Shown: positions 10,241 to 22,520, counted from the first letter of the stretch. The stretch: DNA of 64,000 nt from Ceriagrion tenellum (GCA_963169105.1 OY720643.1:22478373-22542372), one strand, 5' to 3'. Notes: generated by a model not told the origin, from the sequence alone. Numbers and translations are program-made.

Positions 10241-10332
10241 ATTTATTCACAAGCCATCGCAATGTTGTTCCACCAAGTGAAGCCTGAAAATTTATTATAA
10301 GTAATAATGACTTTTAAATTCCACTGGTCAGT

Positions 10333-10618
10333 TCACAGATAAATAATTTATTCCACAATCCAGATTTCGATGCCTGGCATCACTTCAGTTACCCACTTCC
10401 CCTTCCATAGCAACCAACGAACCGGGGTCGACCGCAACCTGACCAACACATCGGGTCAACATTTACGCTAAACAACATTTTGGGTAAACTTGACCAACGT
10501 ATCGGGTCAAGTTGCGGTCAACCCCGGTTCGTAGATTGCAATGGGTGGGGAAGTGGGCACCTGAAGCACTGCCAGGTATCCGGATTGTGCAATAAATTGT
10601 GTGTGCAAATGTGTGCAA
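10333..10618. mobile_element. second PLE-like foldback
   Basis: Nested inverted arms of about 120 bp: 10333-10455 pairs with about 10505-10618. Shared words are CCGGGGTC..CCGCAACCTGACC near the centre and CCACTTCCCC and CACAATCC further out. The left arm holds a hammerhead-like motif (10357-10389); the right-arm version has lost GAAA. A fragment of the right arm recurs at 11100-11165 in direct orientation. It lies only 23 bp from the preceding insert's TSD. Confidence 0.65.
10357..10389 (-). ncRNA. hammerhead-like ribozyme motif
   Basis: CTGAAGT (complement of 10382-10388), stem GATGC/GCATC with loop CAG, GAAA, then TCTGGA and TT. Stem III is ATCTGGAT, a near-palindrome; the other arm has the exact palindrome form ATCCGGAT. 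The residue at A9 is T, or A9 is deleted. Confidence 0.5.
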
Positions 10619-11194
10619 AAAACTGTGAACTGTAAAAGTTTTTTTTTACTAATCAACATGTAACTACACAAAGTTTTTTTTCACTTATGGATTCAAATGC
10701 TTGGCCCCGTTGCATTGGCTACTCTCTTTCCGCTGATTTCTGCAAAATAGATGCACAGCAAACAAACTGAGTCGATGGTAGCGCCGATATTACTAGCGTA
10801 CGATGATGTGGGCGCTGCTATCGTCTAAGTTTTCTTCGTCAACTCGTTAATGGCCGCTGTTTGAAGGCATTATCGTGAGCCTAAGATGTTAATCCCTTCA
10901 CGGACGAAGAGAAACAGACTACATGACGTATAAAAACACAGCTTTTTTGTCATCCCAGAGTAACATTGTGAATGTATCCTAGTGACGGTGCAACAATCGG
11001 CATATTTTTGACGTTTTTGCTGTACGCGGAATACTAGGCAGTACCCCTAGGGAAGGAGATAAACATCCTTTGTTAAAGTATACATATAAGAAATATTTAC
11101 CCGAAGCGTTGATCAAGTTGGAGTCAACCCCTGTTCGTAGGTCGCTATGGGAGGGGAAGTGGGCGAAAAAGTAACTTAGAAAGAGAGTGGCGTG
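10619..11194. other. mostly unassigned, with a foldback fragment
   Basis: At 11100-11165 there is a copy of the right arm of the 10333-10618 foldback (words GGAGTCAACCCCTGTTCGTAG and GGGGAAGTGGGC). The rest is unrecognised. Confidence 0.5.
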
Positions 11195-11985
11195 GTCACA
11201 TTCATCGGTCGTTCAATCCTATGATTGATTGACTGCAGCAATCCATCCTTCCCTATCTAATGCTCGGTCCCTTACTTCCTGATGGTTCTTCTTATGTACT
11301 TTACTCTTCGTAGTGTCTACGCGTATCACTTGCCCTTCCACTAGGGACTTTTTCCTTGGTTTTGCCTTCAATCATATTCTTCACAAACTCATCTGGTTGT
11401 TCTTTTCCGTATAGTGTTCCATATGGTCCCCTTCTCTTCTTTACTTCTGTGTACTTCATCATTTTTCCCTATATCCGTTCATTTGATCTAAAGTATACTA
11501 CTCTAACACTACGTTTCGAAGGTTGCCGGTCTTTTCTGGTCTGCTTTTCCAACTGTCCATGCTTCACATCCACGGAGTGTCACGCTCCACACGAATGTTG
11601 GATTTGATTGGATATTTGGGGAGGCGACCGATAGCTAAGGTCATTTGCGCCACAGGGGATAGGTAAGGGAGGAAGGGTGGATGGAAACCCGGCGTCGGCA
11701 ACAGCCTGCTCTTAACGAAAGGCACCAAGGGGACCACGGCTTAACGTCTCATCCGACAGACGGAGTACTGCACTTACTGTGCCCTCCATAATACACTAAA
11801 GTAGGGATCGGGCTTCCCCTGAAAAACATCTATCCTGCTGGGATTTGAACCCTGGCCGTCCGTATGGTTGGCCAGCACTCTAACCTACACACCAACCCGA
11901 TCCCCTCCACACGAATGTTTTCACCTATCTTCAACGACCAATGCAGTTATCTTTTCACCGTGAAGGCTCGCATGAAGTGGGTGGT
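11195..11985 (-). mobile_element. RTE-like 3' half-copy split by a SINE (RTE-B)
   Basis: Minus strand. The order 11985 to 11920, then 11599 to 11195, reads as the RTE-B C-terminal domain (EAWTVGKADQKR-like, VEVRRGPYGTLYGKEQ-like) and the 3' signature CTGCAGTCAATCAAT...GATTGAACGACC at the low-coordinate end. A SINE-1 interrupts it at 11600-11904. Frameshifted, not functional. Confidence 0.75.
11600..11904 (-). mobile_element. tRNA-derived SINE (SINE-1) inserted in RTE-B
   Basis: A 305-bp SINE read on the minus strand. The head has GGTGTGTAGGTTAGAGTGC and a B box GGTTCAAATCC. The body has AAGCCCGATCCC and GAGCAGGCTGTTGCCG, and the tail has CAAATGACCTTAGC then GTCGCCTCCCC. A perfect 15-bp target duplication CTCCACACGAATGTT flanks it at 11585-11599 and 11905-11919. 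The duplication cuts the RTE-B copy, so the SINE is the younger insertion. Such SINEs use LINE machinery in trans. Confidence 0.9.
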
Positions 11986-11989
11986 AGAG

Positions 11990-12355
11990 AAAGGGATGAA
12001 CAGGATAGCTGACGGTTTGATATGGGGGATTTGGGTGGTGCGTAGGGAGGGGGGAAAGAGAGACGGAGGGGGGGATGAAGAAAGAGGGGTGATTGAATAG
12101 AGGGAGCGAGGGGGGGCGAACAGGATTTGGGAAGGGAAGGAGGTGGGTGTGTTGGGGTGATGGGAAGGGGGAGGAGATTTGGAGAGTGGGGAGGCGGGGG
12201 GAAAGGCCACTTAAGTGGCCGAGGTGATGAAGCACTTCTCTTTAGGCCCTCGCCGCTGCGTCATTCACCTGCGCCATTTCACGACGCCGGTTTGCGAACT
12301 AAGCCCTGTCCCTAACCCCCTCCACCTCCCCTTCCCGCTACAGCCCCGGCGGTCA
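11990..12355. repeat. strand-asymmetric G-rich then C-rich low-complexity tract
   Basis: The plus strand from about 12040 to 12200 is almost all purine with many G runs of three to seven. From about 12310 to 12350 it turns C-rich. It contains no gene. G-quadruplex potential is plausible. Confidence 0.7.
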
Positions 12356-12361
12356 ACCCCT

Positions 12362-12918
12362 TTAAGGTAGTTTGAGCGAAATATCATTTTACCTAGAAAT
12401 CAATGAATTTGGTCTCATTTTAAAGGAAAATATATCACCCTTTCATTGAAACCAAAAATTCGATCCCTTACCACATTACTTTCGGAGATATTTGCCAAAA
12501 TATACCAGCCCTTTTGCATAGGAAATGGTACGTGCATGCACTCCAGAGAGACATTTACAAAATAAGGTATATCTAACACTTAGATGTAAAAAAACGAACA
12601 CCATGTAATTTGTATTTTTTCTCGAATATATTTGAAAAGTAATCATTTTGTCAACGCAGTAGGTTTTTGAGTATCACAAAAAACCTTCCGTTTTGAAGGA
12701 GTTTCAAACGCACCGCGCGAAAGAAATGAGTCAAGTTAAAGACTTATTTAGATATTTTCATTTAATTACTTACAATTTCTGTCATATAAAACTATATTAT
12801 TGCACCATTTATAAAGCAATATTTAATTGACGTGTCCTACAGCTAGTGAAATTAAAACGTATAATTCGAATATGGTCTCTATTATGACTGGGGGAACATC
12901 TTGCTCGGACTACCTTAA
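12362..12918. mobile_element. TTAA-target MITE copy 2, complete
   Basis: 557 bp from TTAA to TTAA. Inverted ends are TTAAGGTAGTTTGAGCGA at the left and GCTCGGACTACCTTAA at the right. The internal core runs in the opposite orientation to 7513-8069 and 31719-32281. TTAA target duplication is the piggyBac hallmark. The TIR starts GGTAG rather than the usual CCC/GGG, so the superfamily is an inference. Confidence 0.85.
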
Positions 12919-15900
12919 GTTGGTCGAAGCGACTTTACCTTACTTACATGTTTGCGCGAAACTTAGCAAAAACAGGTCCACATTAGTGTTATCTGCATCT
13001 TAAAGAGAATAATTTACGTCATAGCAAATTTTTAAATAATTCAATACTATTTTAACACTTATCTTTATGGTATATGATATATATTTCCAAACAATTCAAT
13101 GACAGTTTACATATTTCTAATAAAGTGGTTTAACCCTTACACCAGCCGAAAAATTTTCGTGATTTGATGTCCTAATCATTGAGACAAACTAGCCAATACC
13201 TTACTGATCCCTCATATTGATTCTTTTTCTTTGGTGATGTCAAATATTTCAAAATCTCAGTTATCTACAGAAAATTCAAAACTGTACCTACTGTACGTTA
13301 TGCCTGCGTTGTAGCATATATTGAGCATATTATTCCTTACTACCGTGAATTTTAAAATCCTGCAAATCGAACAAAGAAGAAAACTACAGATGGGAGTACT
13401 TATGTATAAACTTTAAAAAAACTGGAACCCCCTCCTACATTTTCTTGCCCTATTTAGACAACATAATAAAAAACAAGGAACACCAGATATCAACATTAAG
13501 TATCATACCCTGTCACAGGACCACCGCGTACCCTAATTCCTTTAATGTAAACTCTTGTCATAAATGGAATTCGATTCCGCAATATTTGAAGTAAATCAAG
13601 ACAGTAAAAACATTTAAACATGGTTGTTTTCGTTTCATCTCAATGAAATTTGATATTTTTTTGAAAATTCAGAATGAAACGAGTAAATGGGCATATTCAC
13701 TTGATGTAAACTCTCCCATGTATAGATCTTATAGATATCAGTACCTATTTGTTACAACTTGTGAGCAATCATTTTGAAGGTGAGTTCCTCAATACGTGAT
13801 TTATTAGTAGAATGTTTACTTTGAATTTGACGGTTCTTTTCCTCATATGATCGGATCTGTCTGAGCTGCTCTTGCTACTGTACAATCCTTCTCAAAAGGA
13901 ATTATATTCCTAGAGCAAATGAAGCATTATGTTATCTTATCTTACAACAACGACAGACTTACTTCTAAAAGCATTTCTTTACAATAAGGTACATTTGCTA
14001 TTATTATTACTGCAGCTAACAAATACCAATTTGTCACCCCAAGTCCAACATTTGATAACACAATATTTTCAAATATTTTCGTTTATATATCGGATACCGT
14101 ATCGAATATCGTGAACTCTCGCCAAAAGTGCTTTAACTAAGAAAAAAAACTAAATTACAAGTTTTTTTTATTATTTCCATATCTGCTAGCACTGTGAGGT
14201 TCAATGCATAAAGAGATGTACTTAAATGGAATCTAGTCTAAGAATCTTATTCGAATGGCATAAAAAAATTATAGTCTGCATTTAATGACCCATGTTTTCA
14301 CTCCATCCACCGCAAGGGCGGGATAACGCTTGACGTATTCTGACGTTGCGCTAACAGACGGTGCCGTTCAGATTTCGCTCATCCCCCCCTCTGAGACGGG
14401 TGTTTTAATTAAAACGGGAGTATCAGCAGTGACAATCGTTTACCACATTTGCAATAGGAGTCTTTGACGGTTGCGAAGTGACCGTATATTTTCATTCATA
14501 ACATAAGAATACGATAACATAGCTGAATAAAATTATGCTCAGAGGAGGTTAATTATAAATTTTTGTTAAACTAAAGAGTAATATAAACAGTCTGTAGATG
14601 AAATAGTTTATAATGTAAATTTTCTCTCTACTTATCTCCCGATAACGTAGAGTGCGTAACAGCTAGACTTCAACAAGGCTATTGTGCGTTGACGTCAATA
14701 TTAAAAATGAAAAATCCAAGAATAAAAAAAATATATTTTTCTCTTTTTTGTGAATTACGATTTGGTAATGTTCTGAATTTTTACCTCACCCTCATGACTA
14801 ATACTATCTTAAAGAGATGAATACCCTGCAAAAATCCCTCATCTCTCGCTAAAGTTGGGAGCTATTTCATTACACTGGTATTCAGCTTATAGTTATTTGG
14901 CATGAAATGTGAATACCCACAAGGACAAGCTGAATCCAATACGAATCAATATATAAATATTTTTTACTGATCATCCTAATTGTAATACGTGATTAAAATT
15001 GAATTTAATTTTTAATTAATCGGAAATCGATACTATAATACGTTATTTAAAAAAAAACAAAACTTATTTTCCAACATAACGTATTAAAAAAATTCAAGCA
15101 TGCACTCAGAAACGATAATGATTTAATGGAAAATTGTAATTTCCGCTGTGCTTTACCGGCTCTAGAATTTTGCTACATTGAATTTTTTCAGTTTGATTTG
15201 GAAATAAAATAGTGAGGAAAGGTATGATCTTGCTGCAAGTATCAATTAAAGGGCACTTTCTTCCATAGGTATCTGGGAAAAGATTAAACGAAATCATTTT
15301 GCAATGGAACCGCCAAGCCAAACCACGACGACTTGAATTACCAAAATCCAATCTTTAACTTTGGCGACCGTAAATAGGATACGCATAAAAATTCACGTCA
15401 AGAATGCGGGCTACTGCCAAACTTTGTATGCATGAAAATTAATATCGTTCCAAACACCTCAAGGTGGGGTTACGATCGAAGTTTTCTGACGTGAATGGAG
15501 ACGAAAGGTGACATCACGGAACGTTTTGATTGAAATATAATGGAATATATTACAATGAGACGTCATCGGAAGTTGACGGAGTCGTCATCGGACGAATAAC
15601 GAACCTAGAAAAATTCTAGCTTGTACGCACGCTACGTTATTAGCAGCCATTCAGAGGCGAGCTCATTTTCAATATTCATCAAGATTTCACCCTCAGATTG
15701 CCCATATTACGTTTTAACTCAACAATGAAACGTAATTAATCTCCTTAAAGCCTTCCTTTTATCCGTCAAGTTATCGTATTCATTTATTATGATTTAAAAT
15801 ATGAAAATAAACAGTCAAGCCAAGATTGCATACCTACACAAGACATAATTGTGAGTACTTTAGTATAAATGTGGCTTCTAAAAAAAGCTACCCACGCCAG

Positions 15901-16420
15901 AATAAATATTCCAATGAGTTCCATTCGAAAATGAGCTACAATTCATGAATACGGTATTATTCGGTCATTGCCTTGAGTGCTTTTCGACGAAATTAAAGAA
16001 AGTTATGGTCACGCTTCATGAAAAAATATTTATTCGCGTCTTTTATTGCAATATTCATGGCTGTAATAATTTCGGGTTTATTTGAACCATTAAATCTTCA
16101 TTCAGAACTTACTTGATTACTCTACACACGCATTGATTGTGGCTCCTCTCACATTAAAATTTTCACTATAAAAGTTTTTCACTCGCTTCATTTGTGACCA
16201 CCGTATAACCATTAAATTATGATCAAGAGAGTATTTTCGGTGCAATTAGAATAAACATGATAACTGATTTAACAATTAAGAAATGGTTACTCAATGGTTA
16301 TTTTGTTTTATCCTGAGCATTAGCCTTTTTTAATCAGTACTTCTTTTAATGCCTACCAACTTAATTACCGACCGAGTTAATTTAAAAAATGGAAAGGTAG
16401 TGAAACTGGCGTAGGAAGCA
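12919..16420. other. long AT-rich stretch, no recognised feature
   Basis: 3.5 kb with no recognised gene, TIR or retrotransposon relic. 15562-15597 contains a short imperfect repeat of GTCATCGGA. Homopolymer A/T runs are frequent. Open frames at 13929-14114 and 15106-15351 show no domain. Confidence 0.5.
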
Positions 16421-17105
16421 TTGCACCAGCTAAATTCATTAATGTTGGTGGGTAAAGGGGTGTTGGAGGTAAAGTTGTTGGCTTTGGTCAGGAATGCAAG
16501 AATGATGGAAACATGTGGGTTTGATGCTCGAGTGATGGACGTAATACTTGTGCCCCGTTGGTTTGGCCATGTAGAGAGAATATATGCGAGTCAAATAACG
16601 AAGCAGATTCATGATAGATGAGTAAATGGTAAGAGAGGAAAGGGGAAACCATGAGAGACCTGGGTGGATGCGTTGAAGATGACCCTGGATTGGATATTTG
16701 GGGAGGCGACCGACATATAAGGTTATTTGCGCCATAGGGGACAGGTAAGGGGTAAAGGCTGCAGGGAAACTTGGCGTCGGCATCAGCCTGCTCTTAAAGA
16801 AAGGCGCCAAGGGGACTACAGTTTAACATCTCATCGGACAGAGGGAGTACTTCATTTGAAGTGTCCTCCACAAGATACTCAAGTAGGGATGGAGTTTCCC
16901 CTGAAAAATATCCTCCTCTGCAGGGATTTGAACTGTCCATATGGTTAGCCACAACACCAACCCGATCTCCTTTGTCTCTGGAGAAGAGTTGCATTAGGAG
17001 TCTTAACAAAAAGGAGAGGTTGAATTAATCAATGCATGTGTGCAAGGGAAGCAAAGGAGATACACAAGGATATGGCAGTGAAGAGGAAATTGTTAACTTT
17101 GGGGG
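16421..17105 (+). pseudogene. RTE-like ORF tail split by a SINE (RTE-C)
   Basis: Plus strand: GFDARVMDV, then RWFGHVERIYASQITKQIH at about 16556-16612, a stop, then NGKRGKGKP and TWVDALKMTLD to 16685. It resumes after the SINE at about 16978-17105. Homologous to 4791-5153. No RT catalytic motif remains. Confidence 0.7.
16686..16977 (-). mobile_element. tRNA-derived SINE (SINE-1)
   Basis: Minus-strand copy of the SINE at 11600-11904 with the same GATTGGATATTTGGGGAGGC tail, GTTTAACATCTCATC body and GATTTGAA (B box complement) near 16925-16935. It interrupts RTE-C. I cannot see a clear target duplication. Confidence 0.8.
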
Positions 17106-17116
17106 CCAGTTTTCTT

Positions 17117-17455
17117 GGCCTCTACATCTACTACATCATACCCTGTGACCCGCCGCATGGCCGTGAGGCAGGGGGTGTTAGGAAACCAGCTGCGTAAAGA
17201 CGTATAGGATTAGTTTTTGGGAGGAGAAATGGTGACGAGTATTATGGAAGTGTATTCAGTGGAGCTCAGTTTTTATTGCGATCTCTTATAGTGCGCGGGA
17301 AGAACGAGTTCTTGTACCAATCTGTTCGGCAATATATCTCTCCTATTTTATCGCTTCTGTCAGAACTAGAGATGATGTGAGGCGTCACGATAATATTCTC
17401 TCTGTCGCTCTGAAACACACCAGTTCAGAATTTCTCAAGCAAGCGAGCAAAGCTT
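17117..17455 (-). mobile_element. CR1-A 3' end
   Basis: The minus strand encodes a short tail of the CR1-A ORF (SDRSDKIG-like, FFPRTIRD-like) and the 3' UTR GGCTGGTGAC...GCCACA. It ends in the tandem TAGATGTAGA tail at 17117-17130. 5' truncated; same subfamily as 61408-61745 and 42808-43095. Confidence 0.8.
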
Positions 17456-18989
17456 GAAGACTGCTTCCCAAAGAAACTTTTTTCGTTATTTTATTCATAT
17501 AAAATTCACGAATAATTCATGAAAAATCTCAGAATCTGGCTACAGATACGCATTTCAATATTCCGTGAATGTTTGTATATTAGTAAATTCGACAGAATTC
17601 GAAATTATATATTAGCATAGAGATAGTACATATAGTGGCAACGAGATAGGGAGATTCGGATATGAGTTTTTAAATAATACTTTGACCGATAGACGGAAAA
17701 GGTGTATCGTAGTTGCACGACAAGCCATAACAAATGAGCTTTGGCACATGGCCACTTCATTTAGTGTCGCATAACTCACAAGATCTTCTTATGATGATTT
17801 CGGTGCCTGAACGTTTACTAATCGACCCATAGCAACGAAAACAAATCTTATTGAGTCGTCGAGACCAAATTTAACATGTATTTTAAGGTGCATTAATGAG
17901 CATCGTCTATAATGAATCGAATTCACGTCAATATGATTACACACGCGATTACCAAACACAGAGTCAACTGTTTACCTATGTATCATAGGAATGACAAAAC
18001 AATTGATACTCGATTAAAAGCACACAACAGCCATGGTAAATCCACTCTCTTGTATGTTGATGCAAAATCACTACCACCACCCACTACCGCCACCAAGTGG
18101 CCTTCTCCGTAAGCCAAAATTCTTCCTCCCCTAAGGTGGTGGCACCTGAGAAATACTTCCCAAAGCTCTCAAAAATGTATGTCCAGTTTCTAGCATTGCA
18201 TTGCCACACTATATATACTTACTCTATGATATTAGGAAATTGACGAAGCGCGACCGATGAATAGTTTTTTGACATTCCAGCGCTTCGACTTGACCCCTGT
18301 TAGAGGAAATTTCGATTACTTGTGAAGAATACCTGACTGAAGCAATTTTTACCACCATTTGGGCATAAGGTAAAGGGTTAGTATTTTACCTTCGTATATG
18401 TATTTGAGTGAATTGTTTATTTTACTCCATTGTGCGATACAAGAAGAATCATCTTGTTCATAATTCTGTAGTTAAATCAACTAACATACTTGGATCAATA
18501 TATCAGGCGCTATTATCAGGAAAATGCTACTATCGTATTTCCACGTCCATTATAATGAAATTGATGGATTTTCAAGTAATTCCAAAGGTTGATACTCGAA
18601 GCTATATTTTTTCCTTCTTATTATTACATTTCTGATTGTAGCACCCCCTTGTGGAAAACTCAGCATTTTTTTCTCCCACTCTGTGGACTCCTTGCTACAA
18701 CAAAATATGCTATATAGTTTTGTCACTACAAAACTATTCTCGTCCGAGCCGTCAGTCGGATAGCACCGAATTCATAAATGTCCCCCCTCGCAAGAGACAC
18801 CGAGGAATGTACGATCATGAAACTTGTTTTGCAGGAATATGGATTTCATAAATAAATTTACGAAAAAAATTACCGTGGGACAAATGCTACAGATAGTCTG
18901 AGGGAGATAACATTTTATACCGAGTTTTACGAATTTCACCAGTTTTGAAGAAGAAATCACGTGTTTGAGAGAAAACGAAAGATCAGCTG
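17456..18989. other. no recognised feature
   Basis: AT-rich, with small unrecognised frames (17912-18112, 18408-18635, 18651-18851). Confidence 0.45.
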
Positions 18990-19195
18990 CCGTCCATAAT
19001 TTTTTTGGAAATATTTGCCAAAAACAAATACCAGCTACATTTCGTGGGAAATGATGCGGGTATGTTCTCCTGGAGACTTCATTTTTTTTAAAATAAAGAA
19101 TTTATAACAAATAGATCTCGTCTGAAATTTTCCAGTAAATAGTTTGTATTATATTTCAACTATTTTACAAAACAAATCAATTTCTGACCGTAGTA
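18990..19195. mobile_element. TTAA-MITE remnant
   Basis: Matches the interior of 12362-12918 in the same orientation (GGAAATATTTGCCAAAA, GGAAATGATGCGGGTATG and TTCTCCTGGAGA). Both ends are lost. Confidence 0.5.
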
Positions 19196-19896
19196 ATTTT
19201 TATAAAATGGCAAATAAACTTCTGTTGTAAAACTACTTTTGTTGTAGAACTACTTTTGATGTAATAATAATTATTTTGCTTAATTATTTAGTATTCTCCA
19301 TTGACAATATACAATATTTTTATGCATAGTATTGCTGTCGGCACAAAAAATATAAAAAATTGTTTTCTTTTTTGTTTTTCATGAATCTCATTACAATTAC
19401 TAAATAATTATTCACAGAAACTAAATGTATTGTCACATATTTTGAATCACATTCGAGCACTAATGTTTTTTCATGGTAGCTCCAAACAGGGAAACCTTTA
19501 AAAGACATATGAGCTATAAATATCTACCTAAATATCAATCTATTTATCTATCTAAAACTGTTCTCATTGTACGGTGTGAAAAATTAGTATTAGTTAAAAA
19601 CTTATGTAGAAATATTTATTTAATAACTAAGAATTTCAAGCATACAAAGAAATCTCATTGCGTGATTCATGGAACCACATTTACTTCATGCTCATACAGC
19701 GGCTGAAATTGAAACATACAGATTGTATATGGTATGAATCATGTCTTGGCATTAATCAACATCAAAATACCGTGATGGCAAGACTATATTTCTTTCAATT
19801 GTGTCCACTCCAGCTCCCTGCATCTTCCTATACCTCCAATATAAAGTTTTTGCCCCTCAAATCAGATTGTGACGTTACGTTGTGGATCTACGAGAT
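19196..19896. other. no recognised feature
   Basis: AT-rich; nothing recognised. Confidence 0.45.
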
Positions 19897-20059
19897 GGAA
19901 TAACTCACAATGAAAAATATGTACGGTTTCACTACGTTTTAGTGCTCTCCACCGATTTCGACGTCAATAGTGTCATTTTCAAGACAAACTGAAGGAAAAT
20001 TACAAAAACAGCATTAAAGCGTTGTGAAACTGTACATCGTTTTTATAATGAGTTATTCC
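19897..20059 (-). mobile_element. PLE-like hairpin
   Basis: Inverted arms 19897-19945 (GGAATAACTCACAATG...) and 20011-20059 (...ATAATGAGTTATTCC) of 49 bp with about 10 differences. They enclose a hammerhead-like motif on the minus strand. No coding sequence and no clear target duplication. Its size and layout match the other short PLE inserts. Confidence 0.6.
19949..19983 (-). ncRNA. hammerhead-like motif (TTGAAAA type)
   Basis: TTGAAAA (complement of 19976-19982), one T, GAC...GUC stem around a nine-base loop, GAAA, then TCGGTG. A weak stem II and an altered triplet suggest a decayed motif. Confidence 0.45.
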
Positions 20060-20419
20060 TTCTTTGTCAATTGTCCGTTTTATTCATCCCCTTACCGCAA
20101 GGCGCCACACGAAATAAATACGTAATTTTCCACACATTTTTAATTGCTGCTCCAAATTTACCATCATAATGAGAGGTCATACAAATTATGTAAAAAATCA
20201 ACATTGGTCAATTCAGCTGCGTTAAAAAATTTGTGGAAAATTATTTTACTTTGTTCAGCAACAAGGCAATTTAGACGAGAAAACTCTGGAATTCGGTAAT
20301 ATTCTGGTGTTTGATTCGTCAAATATATGTTTTCTCCTTTGCGCACAGCAATTAACCTCATTCATCATTTTAATGAAGATAATGGCAATTGATGGCTTTT
20401 TAATGAACATAATGGTACT
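20060..20419. other. no recognised feature
   Basis: AT-rich; nothing recognised. Confidence 0.4.
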
Positions 20420-20610
20420 GAAGAACATAATTTAATGGTAAGATAGAGGGAAGAGTCCCCAGAGGAAGACCCTGGAGTAAGTTAATGGACATAATAAAGA
20501 AGACAGTGCGTAGGAAGAGATAAGCAGGAGGTAAAGTAACTAGCCCTAGATAGGGAAGGGTGGAGGGCTACAGTCAACCAATATTAGGATTGAACGACCA
20601 ATGATGATGG
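20420..20610 (+). mobile_element. RTE-B 3' end
   Basis: Contains AAGATAGAGGGAAGAG, CCCCAGAGGAAGACCCTGG, GGGAAGGGTGGAGGGC and ATTAGGATTGAACGACC, then ATGATGATGG repeats at the 3' tip. Short 5'-truncated relic. Confidence 0.75.
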
Positions 20611-20639
20611 TGCGATGATGGCAATTGAAATTGATACGT

Positions 20640-22222
20640 TTCCATAAGTTGACCTGCGGAAAAGCGAACGAGTAGACTGCTAGCGCTCGGTATTAAATGC
20701 TTGAGCTAAACGGACTTTTTTGCAAGGGAAGTGTGAGTGAACAAGCCCACCCTAAAAAGAAAAAGCATGATGTGTAAGTATAGATATGTAAAAATGGAAA
20801 CGCTGGAAAGTGCACTGGATTGCTTCGCGTACCGATTTATCACCGCCGCATCTCAAGGACATCTGAGATCGAAGCCAGCGCATCGCGCCTCGGCCCCGAT
20901 GGTTGGAAAGGGGGAAGTGGTGGTTATGGGAGGCATGCCATTCGGGTGGGAACCTTCGTGCCACACCATCCGATTCACGCCCTGTGCTGATGCTCCTGAT
21001 TTCGCCCCCATTCGCCCTTCTTTTACGCCCAACGGCGATGCGGAGCCTCGATGGCCTTCAGCCGGCTCTATCCGTCTTTACCATCGGCGGCATCCGCCCG
21101 CTCCGCAAGCAATTCACGACGCGGGTTTTGCGATGAATTGGACAGCTGAAGGGAGGGAGGGAGGAACAATGCTGAAGAGGGATGTAATGTAACCGGTAAA
21201 ATTCTCGGTAAAACATTTCTTACAAACAGCTGCGTGACTGCTAATTTAGTAATACCTCCTGTGCACCTCACGATTGAGGAGTTTCCTACGTGACGTGGCT
21301 TAAATGTATTTCACCCAACTCCTGGTCACTAGAAGAAAAACGAATCCCCATCTGAAATGAACAACAGATAAATACCCTCATTTCTACGGTCATGTACTCA
21401 GTGAAAGCAGAATTTTTTTAAACACCAACATAAAAAAGTGGAAATTCGTATCCGCAGATGGACAAATAATATTAAATATGAAAATATAATAATGATAATA
21501 ATATAATATAAAATTTATTGGCTCTAGGAAAGAATTCCTTTGGAGCAGGCATAAGTAATTACAACTCAGGCAAAAAAATAATAATAATCTCATAGAAAAC
21601 ATTTACAAGAATCTTATCAAATCACATCACTTGCCCACAACAAATATTACAATTCCATGCTCATTACATTGTAGCAATCACAAAGGTAGCATATTCATGA
21701 ATTTAATCCAAGATATTTAACAAAATATTAACTATCACTGAGATAATAAGACAGCAAGCATTTTTTCAATCTTTCTGTTGACTTAATATCATATAAAATA
21801 TAAATTACGTAAATATAATAAATGCATGCAAAGACTTTTATGTTCACCAATAATGCAATTTGATCGGTGATATTAATATCTATGTTTATGCTTCACGATA
21901 TTTTAGATTATCTTTGATTTTGCTTATATTTCGCCTCACATGGTATCTTTTGACGTAACCTTACATCGCCACCTGACCTTTGTCTATTCGTACTGATCTG
22001 TTTAAATAAATAAATTAATTACTAGTCATGCGCATTATCGATAAAAACTACAATAAAATCGAATAGAATCCGTTGCACAAATAAATAATAAATTTTTCAA
22101 GAGATAATTACCTTAAATTTAAACAGATGATTGGTGTTCTTGCTTTTCATCCGCTAATTCGTCCGTTACGCCGTGCTATTCATAGGAATGTAAGGAGAGA
22201 GCAGGGTTAAACAATATGTTTG
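20640..22222. other. GC-richer island then AT-rich DNA
   Basis: 20860-21150 is clearly GC-richer, with several CpG, and has overlapping open frames on both strands (for example 151 codons at 20737-21192). No domain is recognised and the frames look composition-driven. 21400-22100 is very AT-rich. Confidence 0.45.
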
Positions 22223-22520
22223 TTCGAAACCATATTGAAAATAATCCTTGTACTTTTCCACGATTATTTATTAACATTTTAAGATGGATGCATTGGAGGA
22301 AATGGAAATTTTCCGAGAGTTAAACAAACTTTGCAACGAGTTACTTTTTCCGCACCCCTCCCCTCTCCTTTCCGAAAAAAAATTCTCTTCTCACAAGCCC
22401 CTAGCCTATGTTCCCCTTCCTTCCCACACAAAAATTAGTTTTTTCTTCAAACCCCCCAGCTTCTTAGCGATGGTTACTATCGTAACAATCAATAAAAAAA
22501 GATGAAAAATTGTACCTGAA

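Larger units (their letters stand above)
10111..10296 (+). mobile_element. 186-bp PLE hairpin insert with 14-bp TSD
   Basis: A perfect 14-bp target duplication ATAAGTAATAATGA flanks it (10097-10110 and 10297-10310). Inside, an inverted arm with a hammerhead-like motif (10144-10181) is followed by a second motif in plus orientation (10200-10240). A tail CCATCGCAATGTTGTTCC...AAGTGAAGCCTG follows, identical in order to the 3' end of the PLE at 48203-48682. So this is a very short PLE 3'-end insertion with a 5' inversion. It has no coding sequence. Confidence 0.8.

Noticed and set aside
20737..21192. 151-codon protein
   Set aside because: GC-rich stretch with equally long frames on the other strand and no domain; composition effect.
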